Shown here in pieces: positions 9,441-17,950 of a DNA stretch of 64,000 nt (the first letter of the stretch is position 1; every line of letters begins with the position of its first letter). The position numbers and the translations under genes are program-made. Origin of the DNA: Allochromatium humboldtianum (GTDB lineage: Bacteria; Pseudomonadota; Gammaproteobacteria; Chromatiales; Chromatiaceae). The stretch lies in NCBI RefSeq assembly GCF_013385175.1, contig NZ_JABZEO010000001.1:62001-126000 (forward strand). The letters are read 5' to 3'. Under the pieces are notes generated by a model. The model made no database searches and was not told the DNA's origin. It saw nothing but the letters and a program-made list of their open reading frames with translations.

Positions 9441-11780
9441 TCAGGTCTCGGTGACGGGCTTGGGCGCGAGCAGGGTGGTCAGGCTGTCCTCGTGGAACTG
9501 GATGCGTGCTTCGGTTGCGGCCAGTCGCATCTCGGCCTCGCGCCGCTCGCCTGCACCGGCCTCCAGCCGCCGTTCGAGCAGGCGCCGTTCGTCCTTGAGC
9601 CTGACCAGTCGCTCGGCCTCGGCCCGTTCGGACTTCTCCACGGCCTTGAGTTCGCGCTCGATCTCGCGGGCGGACTGGCCCTCGGCGGCGCGTCCCGAGC
9701 GTGACCAGAAGCTACGCTTGCGCGTCTCCTCGGCCTTGGCCTCCTCGGCCTGACGCCAGACCAACTGCTCGCGCAGCGTCGCGGCTCTCTGACTCAGCTC
9801 GGCCAACTCGACCTCGCAGACGGCGATGCCCGAGCGCGTCGCGGCGAGTTCGTCCTCCAGCTTGCGTCCGCTTTCGCGCAGACCCTGACGCTCGGCACGC
9901 TGTTTGGTCTCGAGCGTGCGCAGACGCGCGAGTTCCTCACGCGCGGCACTCATCAGGGTCTTGCGGTTCTCGTGCCGGCGGCGCTGTTCGAGTTCGGCGA
10001 GCTTGCGCTGATGGGCCAGTTGCTCGGCGACCTCGGCCTGACGCACGCGCGCCTGACTGCGCTCACGCACATGCTCGATCTCCTGCTCGCGCAGACGGAT
10101 GGCTTCGAGCGCCTGCTGATGCGCGTGATCCAGACGTTCGCGCTCGCGTTGCAGTTCCTCCTCCTCGTGCAATCGGCGCAGGTTCCAGTCCTGACGCGCC
10201 TTCTGGAGTTCGACGGCGAGCTGGATACGCCTCTGGTCCTTGAGCGCCTTGGTCTCGGTCGATAGTTGCGCCTGGAGCTGATTGGTGCGCACCTCCAGTT
10301 CGCGCTCGAAGGCCGCCAGCTCGCGCTCGCGCCGTCGGCGCGCGAACAGCAGCTCGTCCTCCAGGTTCTCGCGCCGGTGGGCGAAACGATCGCGCTCCAG
10401 CTCGCGCTCGGCCAGATAGCGCAACAACGGCTCGCGCACCTCGATGATGGCCTGACGCTCGGCGAAAAAGGCCGTGGGGTCTTTTTCATAGGCCAGCCAG
10501 AGACGGGTGAACTCGACCGGGTTGAGTCTGTGTCCACTGTCGTCGAGCGGCGCGAATCCGGGGATGTCGTCGAGGCCGCCGTCCAGATATTTGCGGTACT
10601 GCATCTGGATGGTCTCGCTGTAATAGGCGCGCACCGAACCCGGCTCGAACAGCTTGAGCGCGATCAGCGACAGGAAGAGCACGCCGAGCGTGGCCTGGGC
10701 GAAGCCCTCGACCGTCTCGAAGTGGGGCACGCCCTGTTCCTCCGGACTGTCCTGGAGGGCCTGAAGCGCCTTGGAGCGGGTGGCGAAGGTCAGACGCGGC
10801 GGATTGGGTTCGAGCTGCTGGGCGGCGAGTTCGGCGGTGATGCCGTCGATGCGCTGCTGGTGCTCCTCGCCGAGGCGTTGCAGGGTCTCGGTGCGTTCGC
10901 GCAGTGTGCGCTCCCACTCGCCGAGACGTTGATCGATTTCGCTCACGCGCGCATCCAGCTCGGACTGTTTGGCCTCCAGTTGGCCGGCGAGCAACTGAGC
11001 GTTGGCTTCCCATTTGCGCGCCTCGGGTCCACGTCCCTCGGGGCGACCATCGCGGCCCAGGATCTCGTCACCGACACGCTGCTGGGCCGCGACCAGATCA
11101 CGGCGCAGCAGCTCCAGTTCGGGCGCGAACTCGGCCTCAATCTCGGTGCGGCGTTGACGCTCGCGCGCGATCGACTCGGTCAGGCGCTCGATCTCGCGCG
11201 CCAGCGACTCGACGCGCGCACGGTGGTTCTCCTCGATCTGGGCCGTGCGCTCGGCGACCTGGGCCTCGAGTCGGGCGTCGCGCTCGGCGTAGTACTGTTC
11301 GACCTGGCGCTGGTGATAGCCGGCGATGTCGTCGGCACGGATGAGCTTGCCGAGGAAGGGCGCGGTGACATAGAGCGAGAGCGCGACGATGGCCAGCCGG
11401 GCGAGAAAGCCGAACAGCCAGCGCACTAGGGCGAAGAAGCCCTGATTGGCGCCCGGATTCCAGCGACGCGCGCGCGCCATCGGGCGCTCGGACATCACCA
11501 GCGAGGCATCGATGATCCAGACGACCGAGAAGATCAGCACGAACAGCAGCAGTCCGGCGAAGGGTTTCAGCCAGGCGCTGTCCTGGGGCACGATGCTCGC
11601 CCCGACCAGACCCCAGACGAGTCCCTCCAGGGTGGCCATCAGCAGGATGATGGTCCAGGCGAAGCCCAGCCACACCCGCGCGGCGGGCGTCAGCAGGCTG
11701 TCGCCATAGGGTTTCAGACGCACATGATCCCACACCCGCCGCGCGGTGAAGGGATGGTCGGCCCGGCTCTCCAGGGTCAT
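9441..11780 (-). CDS. DUF4407 membrane protein with long coiled coils
   Basis: 779 residues. Three transmembrane segments near the N-terminus (about residues 36-58, 70-92, 117-140) precede a first coiled coil (about 155-330, very rich in Glu, Arg and Gln), a fourth hydrophobic segment (TLGVLFLSLIALKLFEPGS, about 362-382), and a second, longer coiled coil with REQEIEHVRERSQ-type repeats up to about 760. This layout fits DUF4407 proteins. Function is unknown; a scaffold at the inner membrane is a guess from shape only. It is divergent from the 142-residue membrane protein gene at 11955. Confidence 0.8.
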   Translation of the reverse strand: MTLESRADHPFTARRVWDHVRLKPYGDSLLTPAARVWLGFAWTIILLMATLEGLVWGLVGASIVPQDSAWLKPFAGLLLFVLIFSVVWIIDASLVMSERPMARARRWNPGANQGFFALVRWLFGFLARLAIVALSLYVTAPFLGKLIRADDIAGYHQRQVEQYYAERDARLEAQVAERTAQIEENHRARVESLAREIERLTESIARERQRRTEIEAEFAPELELLRRDLVAAQQRVGDEILGRDGRPEGRGPEARKWEANAQLLAGQLEAKQSELDARVSEIDQRLGEWERTLRERTETLQRLGEEHQQRIDGITAELAAQQLEPNPPRLTFATRSKALQALQDSPEEQGVPHFETVEGFAQATLGVLFLSLIALKLFEPGSVRAYYSETIQMQYRKYLDGGLDDIPGFAPLDDSGHRLNPVEFTRLWLAYEKDPTAFFAERQAIIEVREPLLRYLAERELERDRFAHRRENLEDELLFARRRRERELAAFERELEVRTNQLQAQLSTETKALKDQRRIQLAVELQKARQDWNLRRLHEEEELQRERERLDHAHQQALEAIRLREQEIEHVRERSQARVRQAEVAEQLAHQRKLAELEQRRRHENRKTLMSAAREELARLRTLETKQRAERQGLRESGRKLEDELAATRSGIAVCEVELAELSQRAATLREQLVWRQAEEAKAEETRKRSFWSRSGRAAEGQSAREIERELKAVEKSERAEAERLVRLKDERRLLERRLEAGAGERREAEMRLAATEARIQFHEDSLTTLLAPKPVTET

Positions 11781-11954
11781 CGTGGTCGGTCTCTCGATGG
11801 ATACGACGGATTCGAGGTGGATAGTGTAACCGCCTTCGCTGGGGTCGGTCCTTTGGTCGCTCTCGATCGCTTTGGTTCAAGGTCGCTTGCGTCGCCCCGT
11901 GTCTCGCACGCATCATGTCGGGCTTCGTAACGCACCCAGAGGCCGCCATTTCCA

Positions 11955-12383
11955 ATGGATCGACTGACACTGACTTCCATCATCGCTTCCGCCGCGTTCC
12001 TGATCTTTCTGATCGTGACCCTGACCTGGCACAACGACGAGTTGCGTCCGCGCGTCTGGCAGCTCAACGAGGTGCTGGAGCAGGATCCGATGCTCGCGGA
12101 ATATCCCTATGACTTCAAGGTGCTGCTCTTTCTCAACGGCGTCGTCACCCTGACCAGCCCCCAGGCCTCGGAGGCCCCGCTGCGGCCCTTCCTGAACCGG
12201 ATCGATCCGTCGCTGGCCGACAAGCCCGCCGACGCCCCCGAGGTGGTCGAGGCCGAGCGCCGCTTCCGCGCCATCGAGATGCAGGCGATCAAGGTGATGA
12301 TCAGCCAGCCGGACGTGGACTCGGTAGTCTGGTCATTGGACCGGGCCTGGTATCACAAGAACCGTGTGCCGCTGGCCAAGTGA
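11955..12383 (+). CDS. Small membrane-anchored hypothetical protein
   Basis: 142 residues with one N-terminal hydrophobic helix (LTSIIASAAFLIFLIVTLTW, about 5-24) and a soluble C-terminal part ending SLDRAWYHKNRVPLAK. I do not recognise a family. It is followed after 19 bp by another anchored protein on the same strand, and divergent from the DUF4407 gene; the three may act together, which is inference from position. Confidence 0.7.
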   Translation: MDRLTLTSIIASAAFLIFLIVTLTWHNDELRPRVWQLNEVLEQDPMLAEYPYDFKVLLFLNGVVTLTSPQASEAPLRPFLNRIDPSLADKPADAPEVVEAERRFRAIEMQAIKVMISQPDVDSVVWSLDRAWYHKNRVPLAK

Positions 12384-12402
12384 TGCTCCACGGGTGGGAT
12401 GA

Positions 12403-13008
12403 ATGGGACACTTCCATGTCTTGATCGGTCTCGGCGGGATCGTCCTGCTGGCCGTGCTGATCGAGCTGGCGCGGGCGCTTGGCTGGCGTCGTCCGCGACC
12501 CTATATCTTGCGCACGCCGCTGCTGGACGTGCCCGAGCGTGCCCTGCTGGCGGTCCTGGAGCACATCCTGGGCGCGGACTACCGCCTGCTGGTCCGGGTG
12601 CGCGCCTCCGAGGTGCTGGACATCGCGCCGCGTCTGAGACGGCGCCAACGTGAGCGGGCCGCCGATCGGCTGGAACGCTATCGCTTCGACGTCCTGATCT
12701 GCGAGCGCGAGACCCTGATCCCGCGCTGCGCCGTGAATCTGGCGCCGCGCCGGCTCTGGCGCAAGACGCCTGGAACGGATGGGCTGGATCGGCTCTGCAA
12801 GGCCGTCGGGTTGCCTCTGGTGCGCCTGATCGAGCAGCCGCATTATGCCATCGCCGAGGTCGAGTCGCGGGTCCGTGAGGCCCTGTCCGCCTCGGCGCCG
12901 CCGGCCCAATCCGTGCCAGGGCTGGAGATCGAACTCACGAAGTCACCAGCGCTCGATGACGGGCCAAGGTTCAGGATCGACCCGGATCTCGACCTCGACG
13001 ACCCGTGA
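12403..13008 (+). CDS. DUF2726-like anchored protein
   Basis: 201 residues: N-terminal helix (HVLIGLGGIVLLAVLIELAR), then a domain beginning PYILRTPLLDVPERALLAVL, followed by LLVRVRASEVLDI, RYRFDVLICERETLIPRCAV and a Lys/Arg-rich stretch ending LCKAVGLPLVRLIEQPHYAI. The order (L/ER.LL..L, VR..D.L, FD.L, A...GLP.LR) resembles DUF2726, a putative nuclease-like fold, but the usual cysteine tail is absent. Probably co-transcribed with the preceding gene. Confidence 0.65.
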   Translation: MGHFHVLIGLGGIVLLAVLIELARALGWRRPRPYILRTPLLDVPERALLAVLEHILGADYRLLVRVRASEVLDIAPRLRRRQRERAADRLERYRFDVLICERETLIPRCAVNLAPRRLWRKTPGTDGLDRLCKAVGLPLVRLIEQPHYAIAEVESRVREALSASAPPAQSVPGLEIELTKSPALDDGPRFRIDPDLDLDDP

Positions 13009-13046
13009 CAGGTTGCAGTGTGGGTTTTTGACGTGGGGGCGCATGC

Positions 13047-15152
13047 ATGGCAACGGCGCAGCGCTTGCTGATCGGTTCCATTCTGATGGCCACGGTCATC
13101 GGCTCGCCGCTGGCGGCCTCCGGGCCGCTGAGCACAACGGCCGGCTCTGAACGGCAGGCCATCGAGGGCGATCAGGCCGCGAGGGCGGATCTGTTGTCGG
13201 TGCTCGGTGACGTGTCGGCCCTGGCAACCAAGACCCGCCTGAACGCTGACTATGTCCCCGGCATCCTGAGCATCCTGTACGGCGACGAACTCATCGCGCT
13301 CGGGGCGCGGACCGTCTGGGAAGCCCTGGAGCTGGTTCCCGGCGTGCAGATCGACCGCAACAACAATGGTGGGCTGCGTGTGGCGATCCGCGGCTTTCAG
13401 CACAGCAACGGCAACGTCAAGCTGCTGCTCAATTCGGTGGCGATGAACAATGCCTTCGGCGGCTATTCGAACATCCTCTACATTCCGATCGAGCAGGTGG
13501 AACGCATCGAGGTGATTCGCGGCCCCGGCTCGGCGGTGCATGGCGAGTTCGCCTTCGCGGGCGTCATCAACGTCATCACCCGCCAGAACGAGAATCGCGT
13601 CTATGTCGAGGCTGGAAGCGGCGAAGCCTATGGGACGGGCGCCGTGCTGTCGGCACGATCGCCCGATGGCGACTGGCGTCTCAATCTGAATGCCTCGGGC
13701 TGGGACCGGCAGGGCACAGAGATCACCGCCGGACCCGACCGGCTCTATGTCCTGGGTCAGAGCGAACTCTCCCAAGCGCCGGGCCGCATCAACAATGCCG
13801 AGAACCACCGGCTGGCCGTCTTTGCGCTGGATTACAAGAAACTCTCCGTGCTCGCGCAGTACAGTCGCAATCAGGGCGGAACCTTTTTCGGACCATTGAA
13901 CGTACTGCCCGAGCCAAACACGGGCGCGAACGCCTCCCAGGCCGAACAGAGTCTGGTCCAGGTGCGTCAGGCTTTCGACCCGTTGCCCACACTCAGCGCC
14001 GAGTTCAAGCTCAGCTGGTCAGAGTTCATCGGCAACTGGGCCGTGGACATACTGCCCTCGGGTGTGGCCTTCCCGCTGGGGTCGCAGAACGTCTATCCCG
14101 ACGGCGTCTTCCTGGAGGACTATGTGCGTATCACTCGCCAGGAGGCCGAACTCGATTTCGACTGGCGCGGCTGGAGCGGGCATCGCTGGCAACTGAGCCT
14201 CTCGGCCTCCGAGGCACGCATCGATGACGCCTGGTGGGCCTTCAACGGCGATGCCGAGACGCTGGAGCCGCTCCCGATCGTGCGTCGCTACAGCGGCGAC
14301 CAGAACTTCATGAAAGAGGGGGCGCGGCGCTCGACCTACAGCATCGCCGTGCAGGATCAGTTCCAGCTCCTGGAGCCCTTGGCCCTGACGGCCGGTCTGC
14401 GCTATGACAGCTACAGCGACGCCGGCGACAATCTCTCACCGCGTCTGGCGGCCGTCTGGACCCTCAGCGACGAACACCTCATCAAGGCGCAGTATGCCGA
14501 GGCCTTCTTTCCGCCGACCCTGTATCAGCTCTACGGCAACGCCAGAAGCGGCGTGCGCAGCACTTTTTCTCTCGATCCCGAGACCGTGTCCACCACCGAA
14601 CTCGGATACATCTTCCGGCGTGGCGCCGCAGTCGCGCGCGCCACGCTCTATCACTCCCGGGTCAGGGATCTGATCGTTCTCGCGAACGATCGCTATGACA
14701 ACCGTGGACGGGTGAGGCTCCAGGGCGTCGAGACCGAATGGGAGCAGCGACTGAGTGCGACCTGGAAACTGACGGCCAACCTCAGTTACAGCGACACCCA
14801 GGACGAGGAGGCCGGTGCTCCGCTGACCGGCGCGGCCGACTGGCTGGGCAACCTGGGTCTGTTCTATCGTCCGCGTTCCGACATCCTGCTGAGTGGCCAC
14901 TGGCGGTATGTCGGCGACCGCCATCGCTCGGCGGACGATCCAAGGCGCGACCGGCTCCCTGGTTATCAGGATGTGTCATTGACCCTGAGCTGGTTCGACG
15001 TTGGCACGCCCGGACTGACTCTGCGCGCAGGCGTCGACAATCTTCTGGGGCAGCAGATCAAGTCGCCCGCCGCCGCCTATACCTACATGGATGATTATCC
15101 GCGGCTGGAAGAGCGCCTCTGGTGGGTTCAGTTCTCCTATCATTGGCGCTAG
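13047..15152 (+). CDS. TonB-dependent outer-membrane receptor
   Basis: 701 residues. After a signal peptide (to about residue 25) there is a plug domain: ARTVWEALELVPGVQIDRNN, GLRVAIRGFQ, IPIEQVERIEVIRGPGSAVH and FAGVINVIT. Then comes a beta barrel ending in an aromatic-rich strand WVQFSYHWR with a near-terminal aromatic. Ligand unknown; no Fur-like box or transporter neighbour identifies it as siderophore, vitamin or metal uptake. It is convergent with the YfiR-like gene; the palindromic CTAG at 15149-15152 supplies both stop codons (TAG on each strand). Confidence 0.92.
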   Translation: MATAQRLLIGSILMATVIGSPLAASGPLSTTAGSERQAIEGDQAARADLLSVLGDVSALATKTRLNADYVPGILSILYGDELIALGARTVWEALELVPGVQIDRNNNGGLRVAIRGFQHSNGNVKLLLNSVAMNNAFGGYSNILYIPIEQVERIEVIRGPGSAVHGEFAFAGVINVITRQNENRVYVEAGSGEAYGTGAVLSARSPDGDWRLNLNASGWDRQGTEITAGPDRLYVLGQSELSQAPGRINNAENHRLAVFALDYKKLSVLAQYSRNQGGTFFGPLNVLPEPNTGANASQAEQSLVQVRQAFDPLPTLSAEFKLSWSEFIGNWAVDILPSGVAFPLGSQNVYPDGVFLEDYVRITRQEAELDFDWRGWSGHRWQLSLSASEARIDDAWWAFNGDAETLEPLPIVRRYSGDQNFMKEGARRSTYSIAVQDQFQLLEPLALTAGLRYDSYSDAGDNLSPRLAAVWTLSDEHLIKAQYAEAFFPPTLYQLYGNARSGVRSTFSLDPETVSTTELGYIFRRGAAVARATLYHSRVRDLIVLANDRYDNRGRVRLQGVETEWEQRLSATWKLTANLSYSDTQDEEAGAPLTGAADWLGNLGLFYRPRSDILLSGHWRYVGDRHRSADDPRRDRLPGYQDVSLTLSWFDVGTPGLTLRAGVDNLLGQQIKSPAAAYTYMDDYPRLEERLWWVQFSYHWR

Positions 15153-16279
15153 CGCGTCCGTGATTTCGGAACCAGGGTCGACAGGCGCAGCAACTTGGAG
15201 CTGATCCGGATGCCTGTGCGCGTGGCGGCCTCGTGATCGATCATGGCGTGCAGTCGCCCGTCCTCGCGCACCAGGGACACCATGCCGCCCGCGTGCACCA
15301 GTCGCTCCGTATCACCGACGGTGAGCACGGGCGCCCCCGCGACCTCGGCGAGCACGCTGGACATGGATTCGGTCGCCCGCCGGTCGAGATAGAGCACATG
15401 ACAGCGGCGCCAGGGCGTCTGCTCCTGGGGGCTGGCGAGCTGCAACGGCCGGCCCGCGACCTGCTCGCCGGTCAGCATCCGCCGCAGACTGGAGGACAGC
15501 TGCGGGTTGCCGAGCACGCAGTAGCGCAGCGGTGCGGAGGCCGAGTCGAACGCGGCGGCGGGCCACTGGATGAAGAAGGCGAAGTTGCGCAGAAAGTCAG
15601 CGCGCCGGTCGATCTCGTCGAAGGGTTCGTAGTGACGCGCCTCTTCCAGGAAGTAGGGCCTGAACCGGATGCCCGAGCGTTCGGCCTGGGTCAGGTTGAC
15701 GATGGGCAGAACGCGATCGGCCACATGGAGACCGACCACGGCGCCGGCCTCGACGGCGCCATCGAACGGAGAGAAGACGAGCGCGCGTTGACGCTCGGAC
15801 CAGGCGCGCAGGCGATCGGGGGACAGGCCGACGCTCGCGATGAAGATGCCGCCTGGACGCGGGCCTGAATAGGCGTCCAGCTCTGCTGCCGAGAGTACCT
15901 TGGCCCTGAGTCCGTGACCGCGGACCTTCGCGGACTCGAGCTGTGCGGGGAGCTGGAGCGCGGGGGGCTTGGCGCCCTCGTGGACCACCAGCACCAGTAG
16001 CCGTCCGTCCGGACCGAGCGCGGTCTCGAGCGACTCCACCGCACCAATGCTGACCGGGAAGAGCTTCAGGCCCAGCTGCATCCGCTGCTCGTCCTCGCGC
16101 CACAGGGTCTGAGGATTGCCCAGTGCGTCCAGGGGGGCGAGCAGCACCGAAATACAGAGGGCAAGACACAGGAGTGTGCCGCGAACGAGGCTGAAGTCAA
16201 TCCGAGTCGATACGGTGCGTCCTGTCCCTGTCATCGGTGTCGAATGGCCGATCCGGTCTCGGTCCAGCCCTCTCCTCAT
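15149..16279 (-). CDS. Tandem YfiR-like (DUF4154) periplasmic protein
   Basis: 376 residues with a secretion signal (VRGTLLCLALCISVLLAPLDALG). The C-terminal half matches the YfiR/DUF4154 pattern: FLRNFAFFIQWPAAAF, PLRYCVLGN, HVLYLDRRATES, PVLTVGDTERLVHAGGMVSL and TRTGIRISSKLLRLSTLV. The N-terminal half has the same ordered elements (LGPDGRLLVLVV, GIFIASVG, LVFSPFDGAVEAGAVVGL, ERSGIRFRPYFLEEA), so it reads as a duplicated domain. YfiR proteins are periplasmic repressors of diguanylate cyclases in other bacteria. Start choice is uncertain: ATG 16279 has the better SD, ATG 16234 gives a more normal signal peptide. Confidence 0.75.
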   Translation of the reverse strand: MRRGLDRDRIGHSTPMTGTGRTVSTRIDFSLVRGTLLCLALCISVLLAPLDALGNPQTLWREDEQRMQLGLKLFPVSIGAVESLETALGPDGRLLVLVVHEGAKPPALQLPAQLESAKVRGHGLRAKVLSAAELDAYSGPRPGGIFIASVGLSPDRLRAWSERQRALVFSPFDGAVEAGAVVGLHVADRVLPIVNLTQAERSGIRFRPYFLEEARHYEPFDEIDRRADFLRNFAFFIQWPAAAFDSASAPLRYCVLGNPQLSSSLRRMLTGEQVAGRPLQLASPQEQTPWRRCHVLYLDRRATESMSSVLAEVAGAPVLTVGDTERLVHAGGMVSLVREDGRLHAMIDHEAATRTGIRISSKLLRLSTLVPKSRTR

Positions 16280-16299
16280 GCCGCCTGTATCCCCTGTTG

Positions 16300-16332
16300 T
16301 TTGACATCCTCCCGTCCTGAAGGCCGGGATTC
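16300..16332 (+). mobile_element. Solo IS200/IS605-type end hairpin
   Basis: TTTGACATCCTCCCG followed by TCCTGAAGG and CCGGGATTC. The imperfect hairpin arms (16311-16318 and 16321-16328) around GA are the hallmark of ends of IS200/IS605-family elements. No transposase frame is present nearby, so it is a remnant or a domesticated palindrome. A second copy of the core lies at 59152-59169. Confidence 0.5.
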
Positions 16333-16438
16333 ACAACGCACCCGCCGCGCGATTCTAGAGCCTATCCAGGGCGCAGACTACCGCATTCCGAGGCAGAGGC
16401 ACGATGCGAACCCATGTTCGGTGTCGGATGTGCCAGGC

Positions 16439-16756
16439 TCAAGCGGTCGGATCGATCCACACCCGTCCGTCCATGACCTTCACCGGAAAGACTCGGATCG
16501 GGCAGTCGGCCGGCTCGTCGAGCGGCTCGCCGGTCTCCAGACTGAAGCGGCTGCCGTGCAGCGAGCACTTGATCCGGTTGCCGTCGAGACAGCCGAACGA
16601 CAACGGATAATCCTCGTGGCTGCAATTGTCTTCGACGGCATGATAACGCCCGTCGACATGGGCGAGGATGACATCGCGTCCCGCGACCCTGACCTTGATG
16701 AATTTACCTTCGGGAATGGTATCGCAGGCGGCGACGGCGACGAAAGCATCCGACAT
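16439..16756 (-). CDS. Rieske [2Fe-2S] ferredoxin
   Basis: 105 residues. The Rieske ligand set is complete: Cys45-Ser-His47 (NCSHEDYPL) and Cys64-Ser-Leu-His67 (CSLHGSRF), spaced as in NirD/dioxygenase ferredoxins, ending GRVWIDPTA. It is a soluble one-domain electron carrier. Its ATG overlaps the upstream stop codon (TGATG), so it is translationally coupled to the anthranilate-phosphoribosyltransferase-like gene. Confidence 0.92.
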   Translation of the reverse strand: MSDAFVAVAACDTIPEGKFIKVRVAGRDVILAHVDGRYHAVEDNCSHEDYPLSFGCLDGNRIKCSLHGSRFSLETGEPLDEPADCPIRVFPVKVMDGRVWIDPTA

Positions 16757-17865
16757 CAGCGCACCCTCCGCGCCGCGCGGCCCGAGTCGAGCACGTCGCG
16801 GACGCGATCGGCGGCCACTTCCAGCGAACGCTCGCGTCCCAGATGCCAGAGGATGAGTGCGCCGGTGCAGACCAGACTGTCGTAGGTCGGTCCCTTGGCC
16901 CCATCGAGCGCCGCCAGTCCGGCCTCAGCCGCCGCCTGAGCCGTGGCCTCGATATCGACCGCCACCGCGATCTCGTCGCCCGGCCGAGTGGTCTGGGGCA
17001 GATCCTCGGGCAGGGGTGCCGAGCGCACCGTCTGTTCGATGCCGAGCGCGGTCGGGTCGATCTCGAAGGACTGCTCCTCGGAATGATGCTGATAGCTGAA
17101 ACAGACGCCCTGCTGCCGCAGCGAGGGGATGACGCCGCCCTCGACGCCCCGGATCAGCAGCGCCGAGTCGAACCCGGCATGACGCGCGAGCATGGCATAG
17201 ATGCGCGGATAGGGCTTGTGGACATAGCCCGTCACCAGATGGGTGTGCTTGCGCCCGTGGATGGGGCGCGCCAGCACCTCAGTCGTCGTGATGACCTGAC
17301 GCTTGACGATGGTCGAGCGCAGGCCGACCAGATGGTGCAGCGGGGCGCAGAAGGCGCGCTGGTCGACATAGCTCCAGCCGAGTTCGGGGTCGGCGAGGCG
17401 TTCGGCGGCTTCGACCGGGGTCAGATCGACCGGCGCCCCGGCAGCCTCCAGCACATGCCGATGGGTGACGCCGAACTTGGGTCCGACGGCGTGCGCGCCA
17501 TGGCTGATGCTCGTCACGCCGCACTCGGCCAGCACCGGCATCAGGAAGGGCGCGGCCGGCAGACAGCGGTTGTAGCCGTCATAGGGATCGGCGATGTCGA
17601 CCACCTCGTCGACCCCGGCGACCACATGGCCGGTGGCCTCGCGGATGGCATCCAGCACGCCCTTCATCTCGTCGTCGGTCTCGCGCTTCATGCGTAGCGC
17701 GATCAGGAAGATGCCGGCCTGGACCGGATCGACCGCATTGTCGAGGATGGCGCGCATTCCGGCGCGCGCCTCGTCGAGCGAAATGTCCTTGGAGAGTTCG
17801 GGGCCGGTAGCGATGCGCTGGATGATCGAGCGCATCAGGGTCTTGGGGTCATCGGTCTGGGTCAT
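16756..17865 (-). CDS. Anthranilate phosphoribosyltransferase-like protein (glycosyltransferase family 3)
   Basis: 369 residues from ATG 17865, preceded by a strong SD (GGAGGA); the frame extends to 17916 without SD support. The N-terminal helical domain reads LMRSIIQRIATGPELSKDIS and the phosphoribosyltransferase domain contains SISHGAHAVGPKFGVTHRHV. The canonical TrpD PRPP loop (GTGGD) is not visible; the corresponding region reads DPYDGYNRCLPAAPF. Hence this is a TrpD paralogue with a probably different substrate, not the tryptophan enzyme. It lies between a nitrilase-like gene and a Rieske ferredoxin on the same strand. Confidence 0.75.
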   Translation of the reverse strand: MTQTDDPKTLMRSIIQRIATGPELSKDISLDEARAGMRAILDNAVDPVQAGIFLIALRMKRETDDEMKGVLDAIREATGHVVAGVDEVVDIADPYDGYNRCLPAAPFLMPVLAECGVTSISHGAHAVGPKFGVTHRHVLEAAGAPVDLTPVEAAERLADPELGWSYVDQRAFCAPLHHLVGLRSTIVKRQVITTTEVLARPIHGRKHTHLVTGYVHKPYPRIYAMLARHAGFDSALLIRGVEGGVIPSLRQQGVCFSYQHHSEEQSFEIDPTALGIEQTVRSAPLPEDLPQTTRPGDEIAVAVDIEATAQAAAEAGLAALDGAKGPTYDSLVCTGALILWHLGRERSLEVAADRVRDVLDSGRAARRVR

Positions 17866-17950
17866 TGGGTTGTCCTCCAGGGAGTGTGACTGTCGTCGTT
17901 GGTTCACTCGAAGCAAACCATATCGAGCGTTCAGGCGGCATTCTCAATGC

